From Vairimorpha ceranae (Eukaryota > Microsporidia > Nosematidae), in NCBI RefSeq assembly GCF_000988165.1, contig NW_020169309.1, forward strand, positions 1-64,000: a DNA stretch of 64,000 nt, in the 5' to 3' direction. The notes under the pieces were generated by a model, which was given only the letters and a program-made list of their open reading frames with translations, was not told the origin of the DNA and made no database searches. Shown here in pieces: positions 40,575-50,503 of the stretch. The position numbers and the translations under genes were made by a program. The first letter of the stretch is position 1. The number at the start of each line of letters is the position of its first letter.

Positions 40575-41237
40575 TTAAATTAATGGAATTTTTCTAATTA
40601 TTTCTAAACAAGTTTTGCAGAATTTATAAAATTTTTCTGTAAGAACAAAATTCTTATCTAATATAATTTCCCAATTATTTTTACAACATAAATGGCATTT
40701 AACATCTTCTATTTTCACATTTGTATACCGAAAATAATCAGTAATATTTCTATGAACCTTAAGAATGTTTTTTATTTTTATCTTGTAAAATTCTTTATTT
40801 ATAAAAAAAATAATGTCTAGTTTCGACTCTTTAATAAGACTTTTAATAGGAGTTGTAAAATCAACAAAAACTGTTTGGGATGTACAAAACATATTTAAAA
40901 TTTTATTACGCATCACATCATCAGAAATATCACAAATAATAAAATTTTTTATGTTAAAAAAATAAATATTTGATAACTTAGGATGTATAAGACATGCTAA
41001 ACGATAAAAAGATAGTTCACTATTAACAGTAAATGTAAACAGTCTTTCTTTAGGTTTAGAAAATAAACATGAATAATAAATGGTTTCAACTAAATCATCA
41101 TTTGTGACAGAAAATAAATCTGCATTCTCTAAAATTAAATCATTATATTTATTAATTTTATTATTTTTATAAATAGTGATTTTATCTAAAATTTGTTTGT
41201 CAATTTCGCAAATATTTTTTTTTGATGAAGGGTACAT
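40575..41237 (-). CDS. hypothetical protein with C-terminal zinc-binding-like cysteines
   Basis: 220 residues. The C-terminal part carries C-x2-CC (CHLCC) and C-x2-C (FCKTC) about 30 residues apart, which could bind one zinc ion. The middle is alternating hydrophobic strands. No family recognised. The CCC motif falls inside the second and third codons (ATG-TAC-CCT), and no better downstream ATG exists, so the start is somewhat uncertain. Confidence 0.6.
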   Translation of the reverse strand: MYPSSKKNICEIDKQILDKITIYKNNKINKYNDLILENADLFSVTNDDLVETIYYSCLFSKPKERLFTFTVNSELSFYRLACLIHPKLSNIYFFNIKNFIICDISDDVMRNKILNMFCTSQTVFVDFTTPIKSLIKESKLDIIFFINKEFYKIKIKNILKVHRNITDYFRYTNVKIEDVKCHLCCKNNWEIILDKNFVLTEKFYKFCKTCLEIIRKIPLI

Positions 41238-41378
41238 TTTTAAAGAAGTCAGATTATTAAAATAGCACTTTTATTTTAAAAACAAAATTTAAACAATTTT
41301 ATTCAAATCAAAAAAAATATAAACTAGATTATAATATACAAAAAAAAATAATACTAAACATTAAAATTAAGTTTTTAT

Positions 41379-41867
41379 TTAATTTTTTCTAGAAAATATT
41401 TGTCTTAATACTTCTTCCATGTTATCACACACAATTTGTTTATCTTCATCGTTTAAATCTTTACCAGATTCTATTAGTTGTATATATTTATCTAATTCTA
41501 CATGAATTTTTTGTTTATTTTCTTCTTCTTCTTCATCATCACAAAGTAAATGTTTAAATATTTGTGCCGTTCTATTGGGATCACATCCATCGATAAACGA
41601 TTTAAATTTTTTATTTTTAGTAATTTTACCTCTTTTGTAGTCTAAGAATTCATTGGATGGTTTACTAGACCAATACACCTTGTCTGGTACACCATATTCC
41701 TTAAAAATATTATTATCACATCCTTCTGTTTCTTTACAATTAAAAAAACCTACAAATTCGTTATGTATAATAATTTTATCTTTATCTGCTCCTGTCCGTT
41801 TTACTATTTCATTTTCAATATCATCTTTTTCACATTTGAATTTTGTACCATTGATTGTAGAAAACAT
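41379..41867 (-). CDS. hypothetical acidic protein
   Basis: 162 residues starting MFSTINGTKFKCEKDD. TTTCCC abuts this ATG, which is preferred over an upstream TTG at 41879. The sequence is charged, contains a D/E run (CDDEEEEEN) and two cysteines near GCDNN and GCDPNR. The last 40 residues form an amphipathic helix. No family recognised. Confidence 0.65.
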   Translation of the reverse strand: MFSTINGTKFKCEKDDIENEIVKRTGADKDKIIIHNEFVGFFNCKETEGCDNNIFKEYGVPDKVYWSSKPSNEFLDYKRGKITKNKKFKSFIDGCDPNRTAQIFKHLLCDDEEEEENKQKIHVELDKYIQLIESGKDLNDEDKQIVCDNMEEVLRQIFSRKN

Positions 41868-41870
41868 GGG
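41868..41870 (-). promoter_or_regulatory. CCC start-associated motif
   Basis: CCC abuts ATG at 41867 and decides this start. Confidence 0.55.
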
Positions 41871-41934
41871 AAAAAGCAAATCACAAAATAAATCTTTTTA
41901 ATTTATAATCATATTTAATTAATAAAAGTATATT

Positions 41935-42498
41935 TTACAAACTAATTAAAAATGAAATTATAAAATCTTTTGATAATCCACCACTAAGACTGGGATTTAA
42001 AATGTTGCCAGGAATCTCAATATCTCTATATTCCTGTATTAGTGGTTTAATAGATTTATCAACAACAAATACTTCTTCTAGCTCAATATTCTTTTTCTGT
42101 GCTACTGCTTTAGTTGATGCAGCTGCTATCTCATTTATTTTCTTTTTAATGAGAGAATCACTTTTGTATTCTAAAAGTTCATATACCAAATTTTCTATTT
42201 CTTCTAGATAATCATTATATTCAACAGGTGTGTCAAAATCTTCTTCTGTTTTTATAAATCTATCTAATTGTCTTCTAATTCTACATTCTTTTTCTACTTC
42301 TATATCTTCAAAAGTGGCAGACATGTAATTAACTTTACGAAGTTCTACACCACATTCAGGACATTTATTTATGCCATTAATGTAATGTCGTCGTAGACAT
42401 GATTCGCACATTTTATGAAAACACGGACTAATAAAAAGAACCATTTCAGGATTCAAATAAGAATCTGTCTTACACACAGGACACGTAGATTCTAACAT
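41935..42498 (-). CDS. TFB3: TFB3/MAT1, CDK-activating kinase assembly factor of TFIIH
   Basis: 187 residues. The N-terminal C3HC4 RING finger is at about 4-48 (CPVCKTDSY ... SPCFHKMCESCLRRHY ... CPECG). The MAT1 signature follows: LRKVNYM then FEDIEVEKECRIRRQLDRF, then an acidic D/E-N-Y helix (EYNDYLEEIENLVYELLE). MAT1 joins CDK7-cyclin H to core TFIIH. Human MAT1 is 309 residues; the C-terminal CDK-binding region is reduced here. TACCCTTTT precedes the ATG at 42498; the longer frame to 42543 would overlap eS21. Confidence 0.92.
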   Translation of the reverse strand: MLESTCPVCKTDSYLNPEMVLFISPCFHKMCESCLRRHYINGINKCPECGVELRKVNYMSATFEDIEVEKECRIRRQLDRFIKTEEDFDTPVEYNDYLEEIENLVYELLEYKSDSLIKKKINEIAAASTKAVAQKKNIELEEVFVVDKSIKPLIQEYRDIEIPGNILNPSLSGGLSKDFIISFLISL

Positions 42499-42502
42499 AA
42501 AA

Positions 42503-42505
42503 GGG
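42503..42505 (-). promoter_or_regulatory. CCC start-associated motif of TFB3
   Basis: Places the TFB3 start at 42498, removing an apparent 17-base overlap with eS21. Confidence 0.6.
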
Positions 42506-42526
42506 TAGAAAAAATAATTTATTAAT

Positions 42527-42730
42527 TTAATAGTCATCACCATAAATCTTGTCTGTTAAATATCCATCAGATAACCCATTTTTTCTTACTACTCCACACA
42601 CATCATAAGTAGATATTGTATCTAATAATCTGCCATTTTCATCTATGTCAGCTAGAGTAATCTGAACACTAGATTTATCTGAACTAGCTATTGGTCTTTT
42701 AGTAAATGAGCATATTCTTCTTTCAAACAT
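42527..42730 (-). CDS. RPS21: 40S ribosomal protein eS21
   Basis: 67 residues starting [14 protein letters not shown]. It matches eS21 in the order RxCS-T-R-I-S-DxxSVQI-A-VD---GR-----TY-(V)CG-VR--G-SD. Other eukaryotic eS21 proteins are about 83-87 residues; the N-terminal strand is shortened. The ATG at 42730 follows TACCCTTAAT; an upstream in-frame ATG at 42754 is disfavoured. The stop lies 28 bases before the TFB3 start. Confidence 0.88.
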   Translation of the reverse strand: MFERRICSFTKRPIASSDKSSVQITLADIDENGRLLDTISTYDVCGVVRKNGLSDGYLTDKIYGDDY

Positions 42731-42735
42731 ATTAA

Positions 42736-42738
42736 GGG
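42736..42738 (-). promoter_or_regulatory. CCC start-associated motif of eS21
   Basis: Six bases before the ATG at 42730; supports the shorter eS21. Confidence 0.55.
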
Positions 42739-42739
42739 T

Positions 42740-43076
42740 ACAAAAAATATGCATAAAAGATAAAAAATTTATTTACAGTTAAAACATAAAAAGAAAATGT
42801 TTATATAATTTGTATAAATTATAAAAAAAGTTATTTTTTATTATAAAAAACAATGTTAATATTATGGCATAGCTATTGATGATTTAAAGCTATAATAATT
42901 TACAAATTGTTTTTAATTTTGTTAGTAAAAAAATGAATGATGGGACTAAAAGATGACAATAAATATATATCACAGTTAATTAGCAGTTGAAAATTATACT
43001 AGAATTTAGTACTCTGTTATTCAAATATGTGTTTCTTCTAACTTAAGATAAAAAGTATTTACAAAAATTAACATAC
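42740..43076. other. AT-rich intergenic region
   Basis: About 340 bases, nothing recognised. Confidence 0.45.
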
Positions 43077-45719
43077 CTAATTTTTTAATGATTTTTGCCT
43101 TTTAAAAAGAATTTTAGGTATCTTAAATTTTAGAAAATCAACTAGCACAATAATTTGCTTATTATTATCTGTTGTAAACAATTCACTGTCCTTAATTTGA
43201 GAAAGTATAACAATTAAGGTTCTTAGTTCATCATCATCTAAACTTTCAAGTTCGATATACGTCAATAAGTTGTAAATAATGTCATCAATGTTTTTTTCAT
43301 AACCGTCCTTGATGTACAGAATTATTTTTTCGAGTAATGCAATTAGATTTTTAGAAATCACAGATTCTAATTGCTCTGGTTTAATTATAAATAACAGCTC
43401 TTCTAAATCTTTATTTGTTCCTTTAAGAACAAGCTCAATGGCCTTATTAAAGTTACTTGACTTAATGTACTTTTTAAGTAGAGAATGTTCTTCTGTACAC
43501 TTTAAATACGAAATAGCGTCTTGTAAATCTTGCATGTATTCAGAATCTTTAAAATTAGACATTTCTGCGACGACTTGAACTCTCATTTCATCCATCGAAG
43601 CTTCAACAACAGGTAAAAGAGAATCACAAATAATCTCTTTTGTAAATTGCAATAACTTTTCTTCATCAACATGTTTATTACTAAATAAAGTAATTTTGTT
43701 ACTTAACTCATCTACAAGTTTGTTTACTTTTTTTATTTCTTCTTTAACATTTTTATCTAAGAAATCTAACAAAGAGCTAGTTACAGCATTCATACATTTG
43801 TCAACCAGCTCTATTTGATTTTGTTTAGATACACGCTCGAATTCATCAAATCTTTTTTCTAACCTAGAAAAGTGATTTAAAATGCAAGATTCAAAATCCA
43901 TATTACTATTTTTTGTATTAAATAAGACACCAAATGAAGGACTTGATTTTGTATCTTCATTATCAGCTTTTTCTGAGAGAGATGCGGATTTATTTAATAA
44001 ACCATTTTTACTTTCATTAGAAGAAAAATGTGAACTGCTTATAAAAGGATTATTATAATTTTCAGTAGTAGATGGTTTTTTATTATCTAGCACAGTGTTA
44101 AGTTCTAAAGGCGATTTAGAAAGATTATTATAATCTTCATTATATTTACCTAACGCATCAGTAAAAAGATTACAATAATTATTATTACTAGTATTAATAA
44201 ATCCATTTGTTTTATTCAGAATTGACTCAGATTGATTTTGTTTAAGAAAATGACTTTCAGTATTTCGCAATGGATCCGATACCCCGCCAATCACAGTATT
44301 CCGCTTATCAGACATTAAATCATTTTGTCCAAAAATAGAATTTAAACTTGAAGGCGAGTATTCATTTTTAGTAACTGGCCTCGAAAAAAAGTCCTTATTT
44401 TTACAAAAAGAGACCCCATCAAACAATGTGGAATTAACTGTAAGATTTTCCGCACTTTTTGATGAAAAATTAAACTTTCTCGAAATGCTTTCATTGACAT
44501 CATTATTAACAAATATAGTATTCTTATTATCTGATGAATCTTCTAGAAATTCTTTTTCAAAGTTAGCATCATTTGACGTTTTAAAAGGATTATAAATCGC
44601 AGAATTAACGTCAGGCTTAGGACAAATATTACTTGTCACATCACCTAAAGAATTACTTGAAACATCTTTAGAATCAAAAGACAAGTCTCTTATGTATATA
44701 ATATCCTGTAAATCTTTAGATTTGGGATCATTATCTTTCACTTCTGTAAATTTTCTACACAAAAAGCACAGAATAATATTATTTAGACCATTAGAATTGA
44801 CAGAAAAATCTAAAATGTTAGTAGGACAAGAAATCTCTTTAACAATAACAAGTTCATTTCTTAAAACATCAACAAAATACATTTTATATCCAATTCTACA
44901 ACAAATCATTTTAAAAACAGCACAAATTTTTACAATATGACTAGTACTTTCAATAATCAATTCGTTTTTTATTTCAAAGTTATTATTAACCAATGAAAGT
45001 ACAACTCCTTCTTTGGTTTTGTTATAAATAACAATTTTATCGGAAACCTCATAAACACTATCTCCTTTTGTTCGAAATTTTTTACCTGCTGCATCAAAAA
45101 AACTTCTACCGTGGTTTATGTAAAGGCCTTTTGATAACCAAAAAAACGATACAGGAAATGTAGATGTAATATTCTGCACAATTTGTTTTGGTTTTAAATA
45201 TCCATTATCTTCCGATACAAAATTTAAAAAATATTTGTCTTTTTTAAAAGATAAATAATAAATTTCATTGTTTTTTTCAATCATTTGTAAAACATTTCTT
45301 GAAATAATAGTCTTATTTTCATTTATAGAATACTTTTTAAATCCTGAATATGACAATTTGTTTTGGCTGTCCAAAGTAACAATCACACATTTGGGACTGC
45401 CTGAGGATTTCTTTTTAAAATTGTAGAAACACGCATCTTTAATTGTAAATGGAAGAAAAATATGAAAATTTTTGAACTTGTTGTCAAAAAATAATGTTCT
45501 TCCATCAAATGTAAAGAATATTTCCCCTTTGTAATGTAAAATTATCGGAGTCGATGGTGTTGTAATAGTGACCGGTTGAACTATAACACTCTGTATAATA
45601 TTATAATTCCATATCAATTTATCTTTTATTTTGGACTTGTTGCTATTAAATAAATCAATAAAAATATTACTCGTATCTTTCTTTATCGATTCAGCTATTT
45701 CATTAACTTTTTTGTCCAT
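43077..45719 (-). CDS. EDC4/Ge-1-like mRNA-decapping scaffold (probable)
   Basis: 880 residues with a three-part layout. Residues 1-about 340 are strand-rich and look like a WD40-type propeller (for example EIFFTFDGRTLFFDN). Residues about 345-610 are a Ser/Asn-rich linker with repeated NPF (NPFKTS, NPFISS). From about 625 there is a coiled coil (SRLEKRFDEFERVSKQNQ). It ends in an alpha-helical domain whose opening, YIKSSNFNKAIELVLKGTN, resembles the G-x-(F/L)-N-x-A-x-x-x-x-L start of the EDC4 C-terminal domain. EDC4 joins DCP1/DCP2 in P-bodies. A nucleoporin of similar layout (Nup159/214) is the main alternative. AAACCCATTTT precedes the ATG. Confidence 0.55.
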   Translation of the reverse strand: MDKKVNEIAESIKKDTSNIFIDLFNSNKSKIKDKLIWNYNIIQSVIVQPVTITTPSTPIILHYKGEIFFTFDGRTLFFDNKFKNFHIFLPFTIKDACFYNFKKKSSGSPKCVIVTLDSQNKLSYSGFKKYSINENKTIISRNVLQMIEKNNEIYYLSFKKDKYFLNFVSEDNGYLKPKQIVQNITSTFPVSFFWLSKGLYINHGRSFFDAAGKKFRTKGDSVYEVSDKIVIYNKTKEGVVLSLVNNNFEIKNELIIESTSHIVKICAVFKMICCRIGYKMYFVDVLRNELVIVKEISCPTNILDFSVNSNGLNNIILCFLCRKFTEVKDNDPKSKDLQDIIYIRDLSFDSKDVSSNSLGDVTSNICPKPDVNSAIYNPFKTSNDANFEKEFLEDSSDNKNTIFVNNDVNESISRKFNFSSKSAENLTVNSTLFDGVSFCKNKDFFSRPVTKNEYSPSSLNSIFGQNDLMSDKRNTVIGGVSDPLRNTESHFLKQNQSESILNKTNGFINTSNNNYCNLFTDALGKYNEDYNNLSKSPLELNTVLDNKKPSTTENYNNPFISSSHFSSNESKNGLLNKSASLSEKADNEDTKSSPSFGVLFNTKNSNMDFESCILNHFSRLEKRFDEFERVSKQNQIELVDKCMNAVTSSLLDFLDKNVKEEIKKVNKLVDELSNKITLFSNKHVDEEKLLQFTKEIICDSLLPVVEASMDEMRVQVVAEMSNFKDSEYMQDLQDAISYLKCTEEHSLLKKYIKSSNFNKAIELVLKGTNKDLEELLFIIKPEQLESVISKNLIALLEKIILYIKDGYEKNIDDIIYNLLTYIELESLDDDELRTLIVILSQIKDSELFTTDNNKQIIVLVDFLKFKIPKILFKRQKSLKN

Positions 45720-45857
45720 AAAATGGGTTTAAAATTTCTTCTAACAATTATAAATAATTTAGATTGATCAAATTTTGACAGCTCGAATATTTGATTTTTG
45801 TCTGTTTATAAATGTATTTATGCATGACTTTTTTAAAATTTATTAAATCCTTTATTT

Positions 45858-46169
45858 ATGCGTGAAGGAAAAAAAATATCTTTTTTAAAAGAAGTAAGAA
45901 TGATGTTGTATGGATTTGGGGATGTGTCTTGTCCAAGAAATGATACTACTGAAGTATTACATAATTATGTAATAGAATATTTAACAATATTACTTGTAGA
46001 TACACACAATATGGCTAAGCTTAAAGGGAAAACTAAAACTGAAGATTTGCTCTATTGCATTAAAAGAGATAGAAAGAAGTATTTAAGAGTAAAACATTTA
46101 TTGATGACCAATGAAGAGCTTAAGAAAGCAAGAAAGGCATTTGAAATGAAGGAATATGAAAAAGAATAA
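45858..46169 (+). CDS. TAF13: TFIID subunit TAF13
   Basis: 103 residues, a histone-fold protein matching TAF13: EVRMMLYGFGDVSCPRNDTT (helix 1 and loop), VLHNYVIEYLTILLVDTHNMA (helix 2), and KTEDLLYCIKRDRKKYLRVKHLL (helix 3). In TFIID it pairs with TAF11 and contacts TBP. It is close to the full length of the human protein (124). ATCCTTTATTT precedes the ATG. Confidence 0.93.
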   Translation: MREGKKISFLKEVRMMLYGFGDVSCPRNDTTEVLHNYVIEYLTILLVDTHNMAKLKGKTKTEDLLYCIKRDRKKYLRVKHLLMTNEELKKARKAFEMKEYEKE

Positions 46170-46263
46170 ATTTATTAAAAATAGTTATTATTTCACTACA
46201 CTTGACTTTTTATAATATAATTTTTTAATCAAAAAACAAACAAATTTTTAATAAATAATTAAT

Positions 46264-49200
46264 TTATTTCAATTCTTGACTTTTTAAGATTCTTTCATTT
46301 TTCAAAGCAATTTCTTCTTCTAAATCTTCATCAGTTCCAAATTCATAAATTTTTACACTAAAATCTTCTAAATGTTCCCTAAACATTTCTTCATTTTTTG
46401 ACAACTCAAACAGGCCAGCTATAAAAACCTTTAAAGATTTCTCTGTTATGTTCGAAAAACTTTGTGAAAACAATGACAGCATGTGGTTAGAAAGAAGCAT
46501 AACATTAGGTTCAGAATTATTTAAGCTTGATATATTGCTAGATATATTAATCATTAAAGCTAATAAAGAAGATTGCAATTTAAAATTATGCTTTGTATCT
46601 TTGTCGAAAATAATACCTAATAAATTCTCAAGTGTTAAAATGTAGTTCTGTGAGAAGAATTGTAATTGATTAGTTTCAAAACACTTTTTAAAAAATAAAA
46701 TTAAAACTTTTAAACCTAAATCTGATATTTCTCTCATACATGTAATCGAATTTAAAACTGAATTATAAACAGGAACAAACAAATCACTGGCATATAAATT
46801 GGAAAAAAATGTATTAAAAGACGACTCAAGAAATTCTTCAATAAGTTCTAAATAATTTAAAGATATTTCAGGATTATTATCCGCCTTCATTACGTAAGGA
46901 ATAGAAGGTTTAAGTAGAGCTGAATTAAAAAATAATTCAATCTGTACATATTGTATGTTTTTCTCTTTATTAATATTTTTAATTATACTTTTTCCCAAAG
47001 AAATAATTAAAGGATCTTTAAACTTGGGATTATTATTAAAATCATATATTACTTTTTCACAAAGTTGTGTAATAAATTGTTCTTTTGTAAATTTGGCATT
47101 AATAATCTCAATAAATAATTCATTAATATTTGAATTTATAGTTCTACTATTTGCTACAATATCTGGATCATTACTCATTAACATCATATTATTACTTAAG
47201 TCGTATAATTTAAAATACAAAGGGAACAAAGATTCGTAACTTGAATCACATGAAAACGGTAGAAATTTGTAAATCAAAGAGTGAGACTTCAAAACATGCG
47301 AAATCATTTTGACTGTTTCAACGGAGGAGACAACATTTACAAGGTTAGCTAAATATTCATCTGAAAATATATTTGTATCACAAATAGAACTTAATAATTT
47401 TTGTATATTTTTAAGAATTGTTTCTTTATTACTTTCTTCTCTAGGAATTTCCTTAATAATATTTAGAACACCTTCGTAAATAAATCTTTTTTGATAAAAT
47501 TCTAACGATTTAGTAATATTTTTAAGATTCTGTAGAATGTAAGTAAGAAAAATCATATTATCTTCTCTTTGCAGTAAAACTTCTCTTGGACATCTTTCTG
47601 CAATTTTATAAAAATTGTCACAAGCCATATCTTTCACACCTTCGTGTGATTCGTCCATAAATTCAAATAACTTTTTTACGACTGTTTTTAAGAAACTTTT
47701 ATTATGCAAAAGAAACCTGTGATATTGTCCTATAATAAACATAATATTAGATGCCACAACCGCTTTATCAAATCTAGAAGGTCTCATATCACACAGTACA
47801 AGTAAATATTTCAAAATAGAGACAAAAAAGTCTCTTTCTGAATTTTCTGTAAATACTCCTGATATACATCCTATAGCCCAACATAACTTATTAACTTTAG
47901 ACCAATCCCATTTTTCTACTTCTAATTGTGCTCCCGTTTTCGTAATAAAATATCTTTTTAAATCATCTTCGATTAAAAAAGCCAAATGATACAAGCATGA
48001 TTTCATTTTTTTATAAAAATCAATCTGATCTGTTTCTATTAATTTATTCTTAATAATTTCTCCGTATTCATTAACAATAATAAATACTTCTTCAGGCCTA
48101 GGCATTTTTTCTACTAAACAATTTAACAATTGCACTAAAACACCTTTATATTCAAATCTTCTTAAATTCCTTCTTGGTTCCCGATTATTAAATGGAAATT
48201 CGGTGTATAAGTCGAAAACAAATTTATTCCAAACTTCAAAAAGTACTAAAAATATTTTAGAATCATCAATCCTAGAAAATAAAATCATATGCTCCAAAGC
48301 AATTCTTGTAGTTTGTATATTTTTCGACTCTAAAAGTGGAGTGTAAAATTCAAAAATACTAGCAAAAAGTTGCGAAAATCTAAAAATAAAATTTTTTTCA
48401 GAAGTATCCATGTGTCTGTAAATTTCAAATACTTTTTCTTTTGTAAACTTTTTTAAATATAATTCTAAAAATTGAAAGGCATTCAAAAATATAATCCAAA
48501 TTTTTTCTTCATTAGCTTTCATTAAATTCACATTATTAAATAATGACTTATCCCTTCCTAAATCTACTATTTCAATTAAGCACATTAAACTTTCTACACT
48601 GTGTGATGAATTAATATGTTCACAAACTAGTTCTACAATGTCCGTTAAAAAAATAAAATCAACAGGCATAGAATTTACAAATCCAGAAAATGTTGATAGA
48701 GTAGTTTGCAACAATGCATCATCTACAGAATTATTTTTAGAAAACTCTAAAATCATTTTTAAAAAATTGAAAATTGTTGGAAATTCTTGTTTCATCTGAT
48801 TTCTCAAAATTCTTTTTTTGACAGTTGTGATTCCATCATTCAATTTTAAAAAAATATCTTCATTAAGTTTCTTTAAAATTTCAAGTGTATTTTTACAAAC
48901 ATCCATAGAAATTGAAGTAGATACGTTAATAAGATCAGAAATAAAATTGGGCCATCTTTTTGGCCAATCACGTTTAGCTATTTCAACAATAATTCGATTT
49001 AATTCATGTAAAACATAACTCTGACAATTTTCTTTAGTCTTCTCTACAACCATCTGAAAAATATAATCTCTTATTCCTTGCTTTATATTTTCTTCTAAAA
49101 TATACCATTTAGTTTTAACTGTTTCTTCTAAAATTTGTAAAGCAACATAATGCGATTGTTGCTGTTTAGAATTTTTTAGTATAAAATCTACTTTTGTCCA

Positions 49201-49341
49201 AGACGTACTCTGATTTTTAAATTTTAATAGTATTTCTTCTGATTCAGTTTTTTTACTTGATAAAGGATCACTAGAGTTCAACACAATATCATCAAATACA
49301 GATATGCTAAATTCTTTTTCTGAATTTAAGAGATCTTGCAT
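46264..49341 (-). CDS. CRM1: exportin CRM1/XPO1
   Basis: 1025 residues, near the full length of yeast CRM1 (1084). HEAT-repeat karyopherin that exports leucine-rich NES cargoes with Ran-GTP. The N-terminal CRIME-type region reads KDRWPKRWPNFI-like (IAKRDWPKRWPNFISDL, about 121-138). The NES groove is at about 485-560 (CWAIGCISG, KYLLVLCDMR, ASNIMFIIGQYHRFL, KKLFEFMDESHEGVKDMACD). Cys517 in LLVLCD occupies the position of human Cys528, the leptomycin B target. The C-terminal acidic helix is present (EEEIALKNE). GTGCCCCTTATTTT precedes the ATG. Confidence 0.97.
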   Translation of the reverse strand: MQDLLNSEKEFSISVFDDIVLNSSDPLSSKKTESEEILLKFKNQSTSWTKVDFILKNSKQQQSHYVALQILEETVKTKWYILEENIKQGIRDYIFQMVVEKTKENCQSYVLHELNRIIVEIAKRDWPKRWPNFISDLINVSTSISMDVCKNTLEILKKLNEDIFLKLNDGITTVKKRILRNQMKQEFPTIFNFLKMILEFSKNNSVDDALLQTTLSTFSGFVNSMPVDFIFLTDIVELVCEHINSSHSVESLMCLIEIVDLGRDKSLFNNVNLMKANEEKIWIIFLNAFQFLELYLKKFTKEKVFEIYRHMDTSEKNFIFRFSQLFASIFEFYTPLLESKNIQTTRIALEHMILFSRIDDSKIFLVLFEVWNKFVFDLYTEFPFNNREPRRNLRRFEYKGVLVQLLNCLVEKMPRPEEVFIIVNEYGEIIKNKLIETDQIDFYKKMKSCLYHLAFLIEDDLKRYFITKTGAQLEVEKWDWSKVNKLCWAIGCISGVFTENSERDFFVSILKYLLVLCDMRPSRFDKAVVASNIMFIIGQYHRFLLHNKSFLKTVVKKLFEFMDESHEGVKDMACDNFYKIAERCPREVLLQREDNMIFLTYILQNLKNITKSLEFYQKRFIYEGVLNIIKEIPREESNKETILKNIQKLLSSICDTNIFSDEYLANLVNVVSSVETVKMISHVLKSHSLIYKFLPFSCDSSYESLFPLYFKLYDLSNNMMLMSNDPDIVANSRTINSNINELFIEIINAKFTKEQFITQLCEKVIYDFNNNPKFKDPLIISLGKSIIKNINKEKNIQYVQIELFFNSALLKPSIPYVMKADNNPEISLNYLELIEEFLESSFNTFFSNLYASDLFVPVYNSVLNSITCMREISDLGLKVLILFFKKCFETNQLQFFSQNYILTLENLLGIIFDKDTKHNFKLQSSLLALMINISSNISSLNNSEPNVMLLSNHMLSLFSQSFSNITEKSLKVFIAGLFELSKNEEMFREHLEDFSVKIYEFGTDEDLEEEIALKNERILKSQELK

Positions 49342-49529
49342 AAAATAAGGGGCACTTTTTACTTGTTAAAAATCTAAAAAATCAATTAACAGAAAGGGAT
49401 GTATAAATTGTTAAAATAAAATATTATTACAAATAAATTAAAGATAATAATATTTTATAATTCAAATCTAATTGATTAATTTTTTTATTGGTTACATTTA
49501 GTATTTAATTTTTCTAATTCATAAATTTA

Positions 49530-50240
49530 ATGAAGCCAATAGTTGTAGGAAATTGGAAAGCTAACAAAAACTTCGAAGTCTTTAATAAAATACCATCAAA
49601 TCTAAATAATATTGAAGTTGCTATAGCACTCCCTCACATCTATATTCCGCAAACAGTTAATTATTCTAAACATCATATTTCGATTTCGGGACAAGATTGT
49701 AGTAAATTTGAAAGTGGCCCTTACACGGGAGAAACTCCTTCTTCTTTTCTGAAAGAAAATCATGCCAAATATGTAATCATAGGACATTCAGAGAGAAGAA
49801 GATACTTTTATGAAAATTCATCAGATTTCACAACCAAGATTAATAATGCACTTGCGGCAGGACTTGGAGTAATCTATTGCATTGGAGAAAATTCTTTAGA
49901 GCGTGAAAGTAATGAATATATGAAAGTATTGTATGATCAATTTTTTTCGGTAGTAGGACAAGGGATTAAAATCGATATCGCTTATGAGCCAGTATGGGCG
50001 ATAGGATCAGGTATTATTCCGAAAAAAGAAGAAATTTCTGAGGTAATTGAACACATCCAAAGATGGTCTAGAAGTATTAATGTATCTGGTAGAATATTAT
50101 ATGGTGGTTCTGTATCTTATGATAACATTGAATTATTACACAGTATAAATAAACTTAAGGGATTTTTAATAGGTGGAATTTCTTTAAAAACAGAATTCGT
50201 TGATATCTGTGAGAAGTATAATAGTTTAAATGGCCAGTAA
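49530..50240 (+). CDS. TPI1: triosephosphate isomerase
   Basis: 236 residues, slightly shorter than usual (about 248). Interconverts dihydroxyacetone phosphate and glyceraldehyde 3-phosphate in glycolysis. Catalytic residues are all visible: Lys10 in GNWKANK, His86 in IIGHSERR and Glu153 in AYEPVWAIGSG; the phosphate loop YGGSVSYDN and IGGISL are present. The region after GxD (GQDCSKFESGPYTGETP) is a mildly unusual form of the loop-3 motif. No clear CCC motif precedes the start. Confidence 0.97.
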   Translation: MKPIVVGNWKANKNFEVFNKIPSNLNNIEVAIALPHIYIPQTVNYSKHHISISGQDCSKFESGPYTGETPSSFLKENHAKYVIIGHSERRRYFYENSSDFTTKINNALAAGLGVIYCIGENSLERESNEYMKVLYDQFFSVVGQGIKIDIAYEPVWAIGSGIIPKKEEISEVIEHIQRWSRSINVSGRILYGGSVSYDNIELLHSINKLKGFLIGGISLKTEFVDICEKYNSLNGQ

Positions 50241-50503
50241 AGCTTTTATTAAAAAAATTAAATTTAAATATAATTTAGTCTTTTTTAATTTAATGTTGCA
50301 TAAATTAAAATATTAAATCCAGTAAATTATTTGTTTTTAATTATATTGTTTTTGTTTATGTTAATACATGTTAAAAAATATCTTATCAAATTTGTTTGTT
50401 TTATATCTAAAATTTATCTAGCATATTAATTAAAAATGTTTTATATTTATTTTGTTTTAAGTATGAAACAAATTGTATAAATTGCATCGGATGCAAATAA
50501 CAA

